The notes under the pieces are model-generated. The model made no database searches and had not been told where the DNA came from. It saw only the letters and a list, made by a program, of their open reading frames with translations. Shown one piece after another: positions 1 through 6,828 of a DNA stretch of 9,781 bases. Every line of letters begins with the position of its first letter. Position 1 is the stretch's first letter. The translations under genes were made by a program, and so were the position numbers. The stretch covers positions 1 to 9,781 of the forward strand of contig CAILKC010000594.1 of NCBI GenBank assembly GCA_903834675.1, read 5' to 3'. Source of the stretch: an uncultured Victivallales bacterium (GTDB lineage Bacteria; Verrucomicrobiota; Lentisphaeria; Oligosphaerales; JAFGRS01).

Positions 1-235
1 GTGCCCATGGACTGTCGGTATGCCGCCCCGGCGGGGCTCAATCTCGTTTTGGATTCCATTCCCAGGGCGCTGCCCTGGGCTGAGGAATGGCCGCGCTTTC
101 AGCGCTCCGCGGCGTCTGGCCTTCGCGACACGTCCCGCCGGAAGTCTCCCCCAAGAGTCAAGGGACCCGTTCTTCTCGCCGGACGCGGAGACGATCGAAA
201 CAGAAACCCCTACGGAGCTGACCTGCGCCCCCTGG
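1..235. repeat. Palindromic dispersed-type repeat region, left end
   Basis: This stretch has no credible gene. It carries two adjacent hairpins. The first has the perfect arms CCCAGGGC and GCCCTGGG around GCT (61-79), with a possible outer CCATT/AATGG pairing (56-60 with 86-90). The second has arms GCGCT and AGCGC (93-97, 101-105) inside an outer GCCGCG/CGCGGC pair (90-95, 108-113). The segment at 204-230 recurs in inverted orientation at 9224-9250 with a single mismatch. Frames that are open through this region translate into low-complexity Arg/Pro-rich sequence and are not believable proteins. The design resembles the GC-rich palindromic repeats scattered through some environmental bacterial genomes; this comparison is from memory. 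The left boundary may lie outside the window. Confidence 0.55.
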
Positions 236-339
236 TGTCAGCGCTCACTGAGGCGAAGATTGACCGCGCCTGCCGCCGCCTTGCCGCCGCTGGCGAGGCC
301 AGTCCCTCGGCTGAGCAACACGCGGGGGACGTCGGTCCG
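236..339. other. Non-coding downstream region of dctM
   Basis: About 100 bases lie between the repeat and the dctM stop codon. A small hairpin, CTGGC-GAG-GCCAG, sits at 290-302, but no T-run follows it on either strand, so I do not call it a terminator. I see no other signal. Confidence 0.4.
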
Positions 340-1641
340 TCACGGCATGAGCAGGTTGGGCAGGAAGGTGGCAAGTTGCGGGAACAGGAAGAGCAGCAAC
401 CCGACCAGCACCAACGCCGACAGGAATGGGTAGACGCCGTGGTAGATGGTGGCCAGTGGGACCTTGGTGATGTTCCGCACCACGAAGACGTTGATGGCCA
501 CCGGCGGCACGATGACACCGATCATCACCGTGACGCCGACGATCATGCCGAACCAGAGCGGGTCGAAGCCCAACTTGACGACCGCCGGGTAGAAGATCGG
601 CGTGGCCAGGATCATAAAGGCCAGATCGTCGATGAACGACCCGCCGATCAGGTAGACCAGGCTGATGACGACCATGATGCCGTAGCGCGGCAGCGGCAGT
701 GACGTCACCCAGTCCGCAGTCATCATCGGAATGCGCGTCACCGCGAGGAAGTGCCCGAGCACGGTCGAGCCGGCGATCAGCACCAGCACCATGCAGGCAT
801 TGCGCAGGGACTCGTCCACCGACTTGAAGAACCCCTTGAGGGTCAGGTGACGGGTGGCCACAGACAGCCCCAGTACGGCCACAGTACCCACGCTGCCGGC
901 TTCGGTCGGTGTGAAATAGCCCTTCATCAGACCGCCGACAACCAGTAGAAAGACGGCCGTGACGTAGAAGCACTCCGGCAGCGACTGGCGCCGTTCCTTC
1001 CAGGATGATCGGTCACCGTGTGGACCGAGGGCCGGATTGATCCTGCACCAGATGGCGATGACGAGCAGAAAGCAGGCCGCGATGAGCAGCCCGGGGAGAA
1101 GTCCGGCGAGAAAGAGCCTGCCGATGGACTGCTGGGTGATCACCCCGAAGACGATCAGCGTCACACTCGGCGGCACCAGGATGCCGAGGGTCCCCACCGA
1201 CGCAACCACGCCGGTGGAGAGCTTGCGGTCATAGCCGTAGCGGTCCATCTCCGGCACCGCCACACTGGCAAAGGTAGCCGCGGTCGCCGTCGATGACCCG
1301 CAGATCGCCTTGAAGGCCATGGCACCGCCTACCGTCGCCATGGCCAAACCCCCCGGAATGTGGCCGACAAACCGATAGGCCGCCAGATAAAGCCGACGCG
1401 CAATCCCAGCATTGAACGCCACCTGGCCCATCAAGACGAACAGCGGGATGACGGTGAAGCCGTAGGAGGAGAAAACGTCGAAGAAATCCTTGGCGAGGAG
1501 GTTCGTGGCAGCCTGCACATTGACGATGACACTGAAGCCGACGAAGCCCACGATCGCCATGGCGAAGCCGAGTTCGATGCCGGTGGGAAACAGCAGCAGC
1601 AGCGCCAGCAGTCCGATGATGCCAATCAGCACCTCACTCAT
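340..1641 (-). CDS. dctM: TRAP transporter large permease subunit, DctM family
   Basis: This 433-residue protein has the usual length of the large membrane subunit of a TRAP transporter, which moves substrate across the inner membrane using an ion gradient. It is strongly hydrophobic throughout, with roughly a dozen membrane segments. Family-typical stretches include GSSTATAATFASVAVPEM (115-132), VGTLGILVPPSVTLIVFGV (149-167), and SIGRLFLAGLLPGLL (172-186). The start is the ATG at 1641. The stop of dctQ lies inside this start (shared ATGAGTGA, 1634-1641), so translation is probably coupled, and GGGGTGAG just upstream may serve as the ribosome binding site. The frame stays open upstream to 2025, but that stretch is dctQ read in another frame. 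The substrate cannot be read from the sequence; carboxylates are the commonest for this family. Confidence 0.95.
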   Translation of the reverse strand: MSEVLIGIIGLLALLLLFPTGIELGFAMAIVGFVGFSVIVNVQAATNLLAKDFFDVFSSYGFTVIPLFVLMGQVAFNAGIARRLYLAAYRFVGHIPGGLAMATVGGAMAFKAICGSSTATAATFASVAVPEMDRYGYDRKLSTGVVASVGTLGILVPPSVTLIVFGVITQQSIGRLFLAGLLPGLLIAACFLLVIAIWCRINPALGPHGDRSSWKERRQSLPECFYVTAVFLLVVGGLMKGYFTPTEAGSVGTVAVLGLSVATRHLTLKGFFKSVDESLRNACMVLVLIAGSTVLGHFLAVTRIPMMTADWVTSLPLPRYGIMVVISLVYLIGGSFIDDLAFMILATPIFYPAVVKLGFDPLWFGMIVGVTVMIGVIVPPVAINVFVVRNITKVPLATIYHGVYPFLSALVLVGLLLFLFPQLATFLPNLLMP

Positions 1642-2116
1642 ACTCACCCCGGAGGATCTGGACGAGGTTGCAGAGAAGCACCACCACCTGGAGCAAGCAC
1701 GCCGCCGCCAGGCCAAAGGCGATGGGGTAGAAGTGCAGTTCCAGGGTCGGTGAAACCTCCCCGGACGAGCGCAGATCGAGGCCGAAGAGAACCAGGTTCC
1801 AGCCGAGGACGGCGAACAGGCCGATGGCAAGCACCCGCGTGAAGGTGTGGAGGACCATACGCCCAATCCGGGGCAGAGCAACCACCAGCGAGTCCACGTA
1901 GACGTGCCCGCGCATCCAGGATGTACAGGGCAGCGCGAAGCCGATCGCCAAGGCCCCGGCAAAGCCGACCAGCTCGTAGGTGCCGGGCAGCGCCCGGCGG
2001 AAGGCCCGCAACACCACGTCGGCAACGGTAATCAGCATCAGGATCACCAGGCAGACGCCCCCGATCCCGTGCAGCCCCCGCGTCGCTTTCCGAACGCCCT
2101 CGATTACTCGTGTCAT
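1634..2116 (-). CDS. dctQ: TRAP transporter small permease subunit, DctQ family
   Basis: This 160-residue protein matches the size and layout of the small TRAP membrane subunit. Four hydrophobic segments lie at about 17-36, 48-66, 88-113 and 128-153. The loop HVYVDSLVVALP (71-82), after the second segment, is typical of DctQ proteins. DctQ packs against DctM in the inner membrane and helps in docking the binding protein. The gene begins with ATG at 2116, 71 bases after the dctP stop. Upstream there is only a weak ribosome binding site (GGTGA), and between it and dctP lies a hairpin with a T-rich tail. Its last codons overlap the first codons of dctM by 8 bases. Together with its position inside a P-Q-M gene set, this makes the call secure despite the low sequence conservation usual for the subunit. 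Confidence 0.93.
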   Translation of the reverse strand: MTRVIEGVRKATRGLHGIGGVCLVILMLITVADVVLRAFRRALPGTYELVGFAGALAIGFALPCTSWMRGHVYVDSLVVALPRIGRMVLHTFTRVLAIGLFAVLGWNLVLFGLDLRSSGEVSPTLELHFYPIAFGLAAACLLQVVVLLCNLVQILRGEYE

Positions 2117-2127
2117 CCGCTGTCACC

Positions 2128-2178
2128 AAAAAACGAACGAAGCGAAGGGCCAACGTACGAAACGACTCCGCCCTTCGC
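2128..2178 (-). terminator. Intercistronic hairpin with T-rich tail between dctP and dctQ
   Basis: Read on the minus strand, GCGAAGGGC (2178-2170) is followed by a 19-base loop and its perfect complement GCCCTTCGC (2150-2142), then TTCGTTCGTTTTTT ending at 2128. A nine-pair stem with a T-rich run has the form of an intrinsic terminator, although the loop is long and the run is interrupted. Its place between the binding-protein gene and the membrane-subunit genes suggests partial termination or protection of the dctP messenger from 3' decay. That would yield more binding protein than permease. The structure is seen; the role is inferred. Confidence 0.6.
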
Positions 2179-2187
2179 CCCCGGGTG

Positions 2188-3210
2188 TCACTTCTGCGCC
2201 TTCAGGAAGCTCTGGCAGAACTCCAGCGCCTCGGCGCCCGGGAGTCCCTTGCCCTTCATGCTTTCCACGTAGCCATCGAGGATAGGCTGTACCGCCTTGG
2301 ACCACTTCGCGTCTTCCTCGGCCGGGAGGGAGATGACTTGGTTGCCGCGGCCGACCGCGAACTCCTTGCCGGCTTTGTCCATCGCATCCCAGGCCTGGCC
2401 GGTCTTGGGGATCCACTCCTCGCTGACCTTGGCAAAGACCTGCTGGACGTCTGCGGGCAACGCCTCCCACTTAGCCTTGTTAATGGCCACGAAAAACGCG
2501 GTCGAGTAGGCCGCGCCGTAGCACTCGGTGGAGCTCTTGACGACTTCGCCCCAGCGCCATCCCTGGAGAGATTCCTGCGGCCCCATCGAACCGTCGACGA
2601 CCCCGCGGCTCAGCGCGTCGTAGGTTTCGCCCATCGGCATGGCCACCGGCGTCCCGCCCAGCGCCGCGACGATCTTGGCGGCAAGACCAGTGCAACGAAT
2701 CTTCTTGCCCTTGAGATCATCCAGGGTCGCCACCGGAGCCTTGCTGTGCAGGAAGCCCGGCCCATGGGCATGCAGGTACATCACTTTGACGTTATCGAAC
2801 TCCTTGGGGGCAAATCTCGCGTAGTATGCGTTGATCAGCGCCGTCGCGTTGGCGCCACTGCGGTAGCCGAGGGGCAAGTCGATCACCTCGGTGAGCGGGA
2901 ATTTGCCACGGGTATAGCCAAGAACGGACATGCCAATGTCGGAGATGCCCTTTTCTACCCCATCGTAGCACTTGTCAGCGGGGGTTAGGGTGCCCCCGGA
3001 GAACACCGTAATCTTCACCTTGCCTTCCGTACGTTTTTCGATCTCCTTGGCCCATTCGGTTGCCAACACCGTGTTCTGATGGGTGGCCGGGAAGAAGATC
3101 GAGTAGGTCAACTCGATCGGTTTCGGCTGGGCCAGCGCCGATGTGCAGAGCGAGGCCGCGAGGGCCAGCACCGCCAGACCTGTGACACCTGTCGACCTTA
3201 CGCATGCCAT
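2188..3210 (-). CDS. dctP: TRAP transporter solute-binding protein, DctP family
   Basis: This 340-residue periplasmic binding protein would capture the substrate and deliver it to DctQM. The N-terminus is a classical signal peptide: Arg at residue 5, a hydrophobic core at about 9-22, and a likely cleavage after SALA (residue 27). The mature protein begins QPKPIELTYSIFFPATH. The motif LKGKKIRCTG (167-175) contains Arg172, the position of the conserved arginine that pairs with a substrate carboxylate in DctP proteins. The motif GVVDGSMGPQES (203-214) is also family-typical. The start chosen is ATG 3210 because AAGGAGAG lies about nine bases upstream and the signal peptide follows directly; a longer reading from 3258 lacks both features. 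It is the first gene of the transporter operon. The substrate is unknown, probably an organic acid. Confidence 0.95.
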   Translation of the reverse strand: MACVRSTGVTGLAVLALAASLCTSALAQPKPIELTYSIFFPATHQNTVLATEWAKEIEKRTEGKVKITVFSGGTLTPADKCYDGVEKGISDIGMSVLGYTRGKFPLTEVIDLPLGYRSGANATALINAYYARFAPKEFDNVKVMYLHAHGPGFLHSKAPVATLDDLKGKKIRCTGLAAKIVAALGGTPVAMPMGETYDALSRGVVDGSMGPQESLQGWRWGEVVKSSTECYGAAYSTAFFVAINKAKWEALPADVQQVFAKVSEEWIPKTGQAWDAMDKAGKEFAVGRGNQVISLPAEEDAKWSKAVQPILDGYVESMKGKGLPGAEALEFCQSFLKAQK

Positions 3211-3458
3211 GTCAGTACTCTCCTTGCGTGCGAGTGGGCCAACCGTTTCCGGTTCCACTCCCTGGCACCCACGTTAGCGCCAACCCTCGATCCCAGTTGC
3301 GGACGAGATTGGAGGCTGAACTATAGGAGACCCGCTGGACTGTGCAAGCCCCAACACACCTTTCCAACCGAGACTGGGCAGCGCCACGTTGCCAGCCTAC
3401 ATTTACGGCACAGAGTGGGGCCGGTGTGTCGGCCTGCGTCAATCCTGAGTGTCTGCCT
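3211..3458. promoter_or_regulatory. Divergent control region between dctP and the tonB-like gene
   Basis: This region separates two genes transcribed away from each other. On the minus strand, TTGCAC (3347-3342), a 16-base spacer and TATAGT (3325-3320) form a possible sigma-70 type promoter for dctP, giving a leader of roughly 100 bases. The -10 hexamer is good and the -35 is poor. A short inverted repeat AACCG-TTTC-CGGTT (3241-3254) lies in the dctP leader and could be an operator or a small hairpin. On the plus strand, AGGAGA (3325-3330) sits 11 bases before a GTG at 3342 that could be an alternative start of the tonB-like gene. I see no convincing plus-strand promoter. Confidence 0.35.
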
Positions 3459-4694
3459 GTGGACAATCTTCTCAAAGGCACCTACTGGTCTCTGATCATC
3501 CACGCCTATGTGGTTGGCGTGTTGTTCTTCGTCAGCAAGATCATGACACGCCTTGAGCCCAAGCCGCCGCCCGTCGGCATCCTGCTTGGGGGCGGCGGGA
3601 GCGCGGGTGGTTCTCCCGCTGGCGGCGGCGGGGCCGCGGGCGCCGACGGCTCGCCGGGAGGCGGCGGGGGTCGCCGCGGAAGTGCGTCCGGCAGCCCGCC
3701 AGACACCGGCGCCGCCGCACCGGTGATACGAGACGTCAGCGAGATCATCGAGCCGCGGCCAAGCCGGGTAACCAAATCGCCGAGCCCGCCGGTTCGTCCG
3801 GCTCAGCCGCCCCCGCCCGTCGCCCCAACCCAACAGTCGCCCACCGGGCCGCCGCTCTTGGCGCCCGCCAAACCCACCCCGAAAGAGCCGGTTGCGAAAG
3901 AGGCCAGGAAGCCGCCGCCGGAGCCCACGGCCCCGGTCACTCCGCCCGTGAAAACCCTCGCCAAGAAGCCGCCGACGGAGCCCACGCCCAGCGTCGCCGC
4001 AGCGCCTACCGCAAAGGCCGGCGTGCGAACAAAGGAAACAGAACAGGAGCGGCTGGAGCGTATTCGGCAGGGAGCGCGCCCCATCTCCACTCCGGGCGCA
4101 AAGGCAGCGCCAGGCGCCGTGACGTCCGCGGCGCCCATCAGTGCAGACGCCATCCGCAGCCGCCTCCTCAGCGGACTTCGGGGCACCGGCGGCGGTGCAG
4201 ACGACGGCGGCGGCAGCGGCCACGGCACCGGGGCGGGAACGGGCCCCAGCGGCGGCGGCGGGCGCGGCAGCGGGGCGGGAACGGGCCCCAGCGGCGGCGG
4301 CGGGCACGGCACCGGGGCGGGAACGGGCACCAGCGGCGGCGGCGGGCACGGCACGGGTGGCGGACACGGTGACGGCAGTGGCCCCGGCAGCGGGATCGGT
4401 GACCCCTTCTACACCGCCATCGGGGCGGCCCTCTACGCGGCCTGGACCCCGCCGTCACGAGCTGATGTCGGCCGCGGCAACCCGACCGTCGGAGTCAGAA
4501 TCACGCTGCGTTTCGACGGTACGATTACGGCCTATCAACTCAGCCGTCCCAGCGGCAACACCGCCATGAATACCACGGTCGAAGCGCTCATGCGGGGCCT
4601 GCGCCGCCTGCCGGCGCCGACGTCGTTTGGCTTCACGGAACAGATCAAGACCATCGAAGTGCGGTTTGGCTTGGACTCTGTCGGGCGTGACTGA
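3459..4694 (+). CDS. TonB-family energy transducer with Gly/Pro-rich linker
   Basis: This is a 411-residue single-pass inner-membrane protein. A membrane anchor at about residues 11-27 (SLIIHAYVVGVLFFVSK) follows a short cytoplasmic tail. Then come a Gly-rich stretch, a long Pro/Lys/Ala spacer (many PKP, PPP and KKPP elements), a second Gly-rich stretch made of 14-residue repeats, and a C-terminal domain at about 314-411. That domain contains FYTAIGAALYAAW, VRITLRFDGTITAY and SGN, as in TonB/TolA C-terminal domains. TonB proteins carry proton-motive energy from ExbBD to outer-membrane receptors. The start is uncertain: GTG 3459 gives a normal TonB topology. GTG 3342 has a better ribosome binding site (AGGAGA, 3325-3330) but adds 39 residues whose codons are much less GC-biased than the rest of the gene. 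No TonB-dependent receptor is nearby. Confidence 0.82.
   Translation: MDNLLKGTYWSLIIHAYVVGVLFFVSKIMTRLEPKPPPVGILLGGGGSAGGSPAGGGGAAGADGSPGGGGGRRGSASGSPPDTGAAAPVIRDVSEIIEPRPSRVTKSPSPPVRPAQPPPPVAPTQQSPTGPPLLAPAKPTPKEPVAKEARKPPPEPTAPVTPPVKTLAKKPPTEPTPSVAAAPTAKAGVRTKETEQERLERIRQGARPISTPGAKAAPGAVTSAAPISADAIRSRLLSGLRGTGGGADDGGGSGHGTGAGTGPSGGGGRGSGAGTGPSGGGGHGTGAGTGTSGGGGHGTGGGHGDGSGPGSGIGDPFYTAIGAALYAAWTPPSRADVGRGNPTVGVRITLRFDGTITAYQLSRPSGNTAMNTTVEALMRGLRRLPAPTSFGFTEQIKTIEVRFGLDSVGRD
4218..4360 (+). repeat. 42-base tandem repeats in the TonB linker
   Basis: Three consecutive 42-base units (4218-4259, 4260-4301, 4302-4343) and the start of a fourth encode 14-residue Gly-rich units of the pattern G(H/R)G(T/S)GAGTG(P/T)SGGG. 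The units differ by only a few bases. The repeat stays in frame, so gain or loss of units would change linker length without breaking the protein. Confidence 0.9.
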
Positions 4695-4698
4695 GTTC

Positions 4699-4726
4699 TT
4701 GAGCCTGTCGTGAGAAGGGCTATAGT
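4699..4726 (+). promoter_or_regulatory. Possible promoter for exbB-exbD-hydrolase
   Basis: TTGAGC (4699-4704) and TATAGT (4721-4726) are separated by 16 bases, close to a sigma-70 consensus. They lie just after the tonB-like stop and about 130 bases before the exbB start. The 165-base gap (4695-4859) is unusually long for this otherwise overlapping gene set and holds no gene that I can see. The hexamer match is suggestive only. Confidence 0.35.
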
Positions 4727-4859
4727 CTACCGTGCGCCGTGGAGGGTTTCGGTTTGGCGCACCGACCTGGTTCTATGTACCTCTTGACGTGATGCTTACA
4801 GATCCACGTAAGGGGTGTTTACGGGCGTTCGCTGCGTAGCAGGAAAGGCGGTTCTGCAG

Positions 4860-5381
4860 ATGGAATTCATGAAGGGGCTGATTGACTACGGCCTGATCGG
4901 TTTCTTGATCCTGCTGAGTGTGATCGCGGTGGCCATCGCGATCGAGCGTCACCTGGTCTATCGCGCCGTCGACGTCCGCCAGTTCCGGGACCGCGAAGAA
5001 CTGGAGATCCTGCTGACGGCACGACTTCACCTCATCGGCACCATCGCCAGTAATGCGCCCTACCTCGGCCTCTTGGGCACCGTGCTTGGCATCATGCTCA
5101 CCTTCTACACCATGGGCGCCGAGGGCTTCATGGACACCAAGAAGACCATGGTCGGCCTGGCCCTGGCACTGAAAGCAACCGCGATCGGCCTGTTGGTGGC
5201 CATCCCAGCGGTGACGCTCTACAACCTCCTCCTGCGCCGGGTCAAGGTCCTCTTGCTGCGCTGGGACATGGCGGCCGCCGCGGTTGACGCCGAGATCGAG
5301 CCAGCGCCAACCTGGGTCGGGCGCAATCGGCGGCCGGGCGGCACCGACGCCCCCAACCCGAGCGGAGACAGCCGCCCATGA
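4860..5381 (+). CDS. exbB: MotA/TolQ/ExbB-family proton channel subunit, ExbB2-like
   Basis: This 173-residue inner-membrane protein would form, with ExbD, the proton channel that powers TonB. It has three membrane segments, at about 9-28, 60-84 and 98-124. The conserved stretches SNAPYLGLLGTVLGIMLTF (64-82) and LALKATAIGLLVAIPAVTLY (102-121) are diagnostic of the family. It is shorter than enterobacterial ExbB and resembles the short ExbB2 form known from Helicobacter-type TonB systems. The C-terminal 35 residues are Pro/Arg/Gly-rich and probably disordered. The start is ATG 4860, with AGGAAAGG at 4841-4848; an in-frame extension to 4815 adds an unlikely N-terminus before the first membrane segment. 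The last four bases (ATGA) overlap the exbD start. Confidence 0.93.
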   Translation: MEFMKGLIDYGLIGFLILLSVIAVAIAIERHLVYRAVDVRQFRDREELEILLTARLHLIGTIASNAPYLGLLGTVLGIMLTFYTMGAEGFMDTKKTMVGLALALKATAIGLLVAIPAVTLYNLLLRRVKVLLLRWDMAAAAVDAEIEPAPTWVGRNRRPGGTDAPNPSGDSRP

Positions 5382-5758
5382 ACGAGAAAGAGTTCGACTA
5401 CATGAACGTCATCCCCCTGGTTGACGTCATGCTCGTGATGCTGACTATCGTGCTGACTACGTCAACCTTTATCGCCACGGGCAATATCCCCGTGGAACTG
5501 CCGCGCGCCGGCAAGAGCACCGTGGAAACGCTGAAGACCGAGGTAGTCGAGATCACGCGCGCCGGCCTGCTGCATCTCAACGGCAAGCCGGTGTCCAGCG
5601 ACGAACTCAAGCGCGCTCTCAACTCACGGGAGCGCAGTACCGCCATCCTGATTCGGGCCGACCGCAACCTCAACCTTCAGGTCTTTGTCGATGTCCTGGA
5701 TGCCGTCAAGTCACTCGGTTTTAAGACCGTAAGTCTGCAGACCGAAAACAAGCTATGA
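5378..5758 (+). CDS. exbD: ExbD/TolR-family biopolymer transport protein
   Basis: This 126-residue protein has one membrane segment near the N-terminus (about 11-33) and a small periplasmic domain. The motif MNVIPLVDVMLVMLTI (9-24) holds Asp16, which corresponds to the membrane aspartate essential for proton passage in ExbD and TolR. The periplasmic part (AILIRADRNLNLQVFVDVLDAVKSLGFKTVSL, read in two parts at about 89-104 and 105-120) is normal for the family. It would assemble with the upstream ExbB and the TonB-like protein. It starts at an ATGA shared with exbB and ends at an ATGA shared with the following hydrolase, so all three genes appear translationally coupled. The short leader has no clear ribosome binding site, consistent with coupling. 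Confidence 0.95.
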   Translation: MNEKEFDYMNVIPLVDVMLVMLTIVLTTSTFIATGNIPVELPRAGKSTVETLKTEVVEITRAGLLHLNGKPVSSDELKRALNSRERSTAILIRADRNLNLQVFVDVLDAVKSLGFKTVSLQTENKL

Positions 5759-6654
5759 GTTCAGCCCGTACAGCCGACGCCACCTGGCGGTCAGAGTACC
5801 CGTTTGAGCCGCACTACTGCGACGTGCGTGGGCAGCGCTTGCACTATGTCGACTGCGGCTCAGGCTCTGCGGTCGTCATGTTGCACGGGAATCCGACCTG
5901 GTCATTCATGTATCGCCACCTGCTCCAGGGCCTGGCGCCCACCCACCGCGCCATCGCGCTTGACCACCTTGGCTGTGGGCTGTCGGACAAACCGCAGAAC
6001 CAAGCCTGCCGCCTGACGGACCACATCTCTCACCTGGAAACGCTGCTGAACGAGCATCTGGGGCTGAAACGGCTGAGCCTGGTGGTGCATGACTGGGGCG
6101 GCGCCATCGGCATGGGCTACGCCGTGCGCCATCCCGAGCGGATCGAGAGAATCGTGCTGTTGAACACCGCATCTTTTCTGCTGGGCCGCTGTCCGTGGCG
6201 CATCCGGCTCTGCAAGATTCCCGGCTTTGGAGCGCTCGCCCTCCAGGGGTTCAATGCCTTCGCTCGCGCCGCCGTTACCCTGGCCGTCGGCAAAGACCAT
6301 ACCCTCGACGCCAAAGCGCGTGCCGGCCTGCTGCACCCCTACGACTCCTGGCGCCATCGGGTCGGCATCCTGCGCTTCGTCCAGGATATCCCCCTCACCT
6401 CCTGCCATCCGACCTGGGATGCCGTGGCCACCATCCAGAAGAGCCTGCACCTGCTGGCCGATAAGCCCATGCTCATCTGCTGGGGCGGTCAGGATTTCTG
6501 CTTCGATGACCGCTATCTGGCCGTCTGGCAGCGCTACTTCCCCCGCGCCGCGGTCCACCGCTTCGACGATGCGGGCCACTACGTGCTTGAAGACGCGCAC
6601 GACCGTATCGTTCCTCTCGTGAAGAGCTTCCTGGACTCGACCGCCACTCCCTGA
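5755..6654 (+). CDS. Alpha/beta hydrolase, haloalkane dehalogenase superfamily, OleB-like
   Basis: This 299-residue protein has the complete alpha/beta hydrolase layout. HGNPTW (44-49) is the oxyanion-loop motif. The nucleophile elbow VVHDWGG (110-116) has Asp113 as nucleophile and Trp114 beside it. Asp247 in CWGGQDFCFD is the likely acid and His275 in DDAGHYVLED the catalytic base. An Asp nucleophile with Asn46 and Trp114 places it among haloalkane dehalogenase-like enzymes. From memory, segments such as FNAF (166-169), FVQDIPL (208-214) and FDDAGHYVLED (270-280) match OleB, the beta-lactone decarboxylase of long-chain olefin synthesis, better than true dehalogenases. No signal peptide is seen, so it is probably cytoplasmic. 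Its ATG overlaps the exbD stop (ATGA). No oleA, oleC or oleD occurs here, so the substrate remains open. Confidence 0.85.
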   Translation: MSSARTADATWRSEYPFEPHYCDVRGQRLHYVDCGSGSAVVMLHGNPTWSFMYRHLLQGLAPTHRAIALDHLGCGLSDKPQNQACRLTDHISHLETLLNEHLGLKRLSLVVHDWGGAIGMGYAVRHPERIERIVLLNTASFLLGRCPWRIRLCKIPGFGALALQGFNAFARAAVTLAVGKDHTLDAKARAGLLHPYDSWRHRVGILRFVQDIPLTSCHPTWDAVATIQKSLHLLADKPMLICWGGQDFCFDDRYLAVWQRYFPRAAVHRFDDAGHYVLEDAHDRIVPLVKSFLDSTATP

Positions 6655-6828
6655 CTGCGCCCGAGCGGCTGGCTTGCATTTCCAGCGCTGGCGCTAAGGT
6701 ACGTCGCCGAGCCTAGGAGGGCCTGTGACAACCTCGAACCGTCAAGCGTCCAGACACCGACCACCCTTGGCCTCGCGGCGGACGCCTGCAATCACATCGC
6801 AGAACCCCAATCATGAGGCGTGGAATCC
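6655..6828 (+). other. Intergenic region with an imperfect hairpin
   Basis: AGCGGCTGG (6664-6672) and CCAGCGCT (6682-6689) can pair with one bulged G across a nine-base loop. There is no T-run after it, so it may be a weak terminator for the hydrolase operon or only chance in GC-rich DNA. GAGG at about 6815-6818 probably serves as ribosome binding site for the next gene. I see no convincing promoter. Confidence 0.3.

Noticed and set aside
290..302. Terminator of the TRAP operon
   Set aside because: The CTGGC-GAG-GCCAG hairpin is short and has no T-run on either strand.
1..702. Long open plus-strand frame of 233 codons at the left end
   Set aside because: It crosses the palindromic repeat and then runs antisense to dctM. 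The product is low in complexity (Asp/His/Arg-rich) with no family signature, as expected opposite a GC-rich membrane-protein gene.
1642..2025. Upstream extension of the dctM frame
   Set aside because: These codons lie over dctQ in another frame and encode Trp/Ser/Arg-rich nonsense. The true start at 1641 is supported by the family N-terminus and the 8-base overlap.
3321..4367. 348-codon minus-strand frame opposite the TonB-like gene
   Set aside because: It is Arg/Ala/Gly-rich sequence created by the Gly/Pro-coding repeats on the plus strand and has no domain or start signal.
5902..6600. 232-codon minus-strand frame opposite the hydrolase
   Set aside because: The plus-strand hydrolase is complete with its catalytic residues; the antisense frame shows no recognisable protein.
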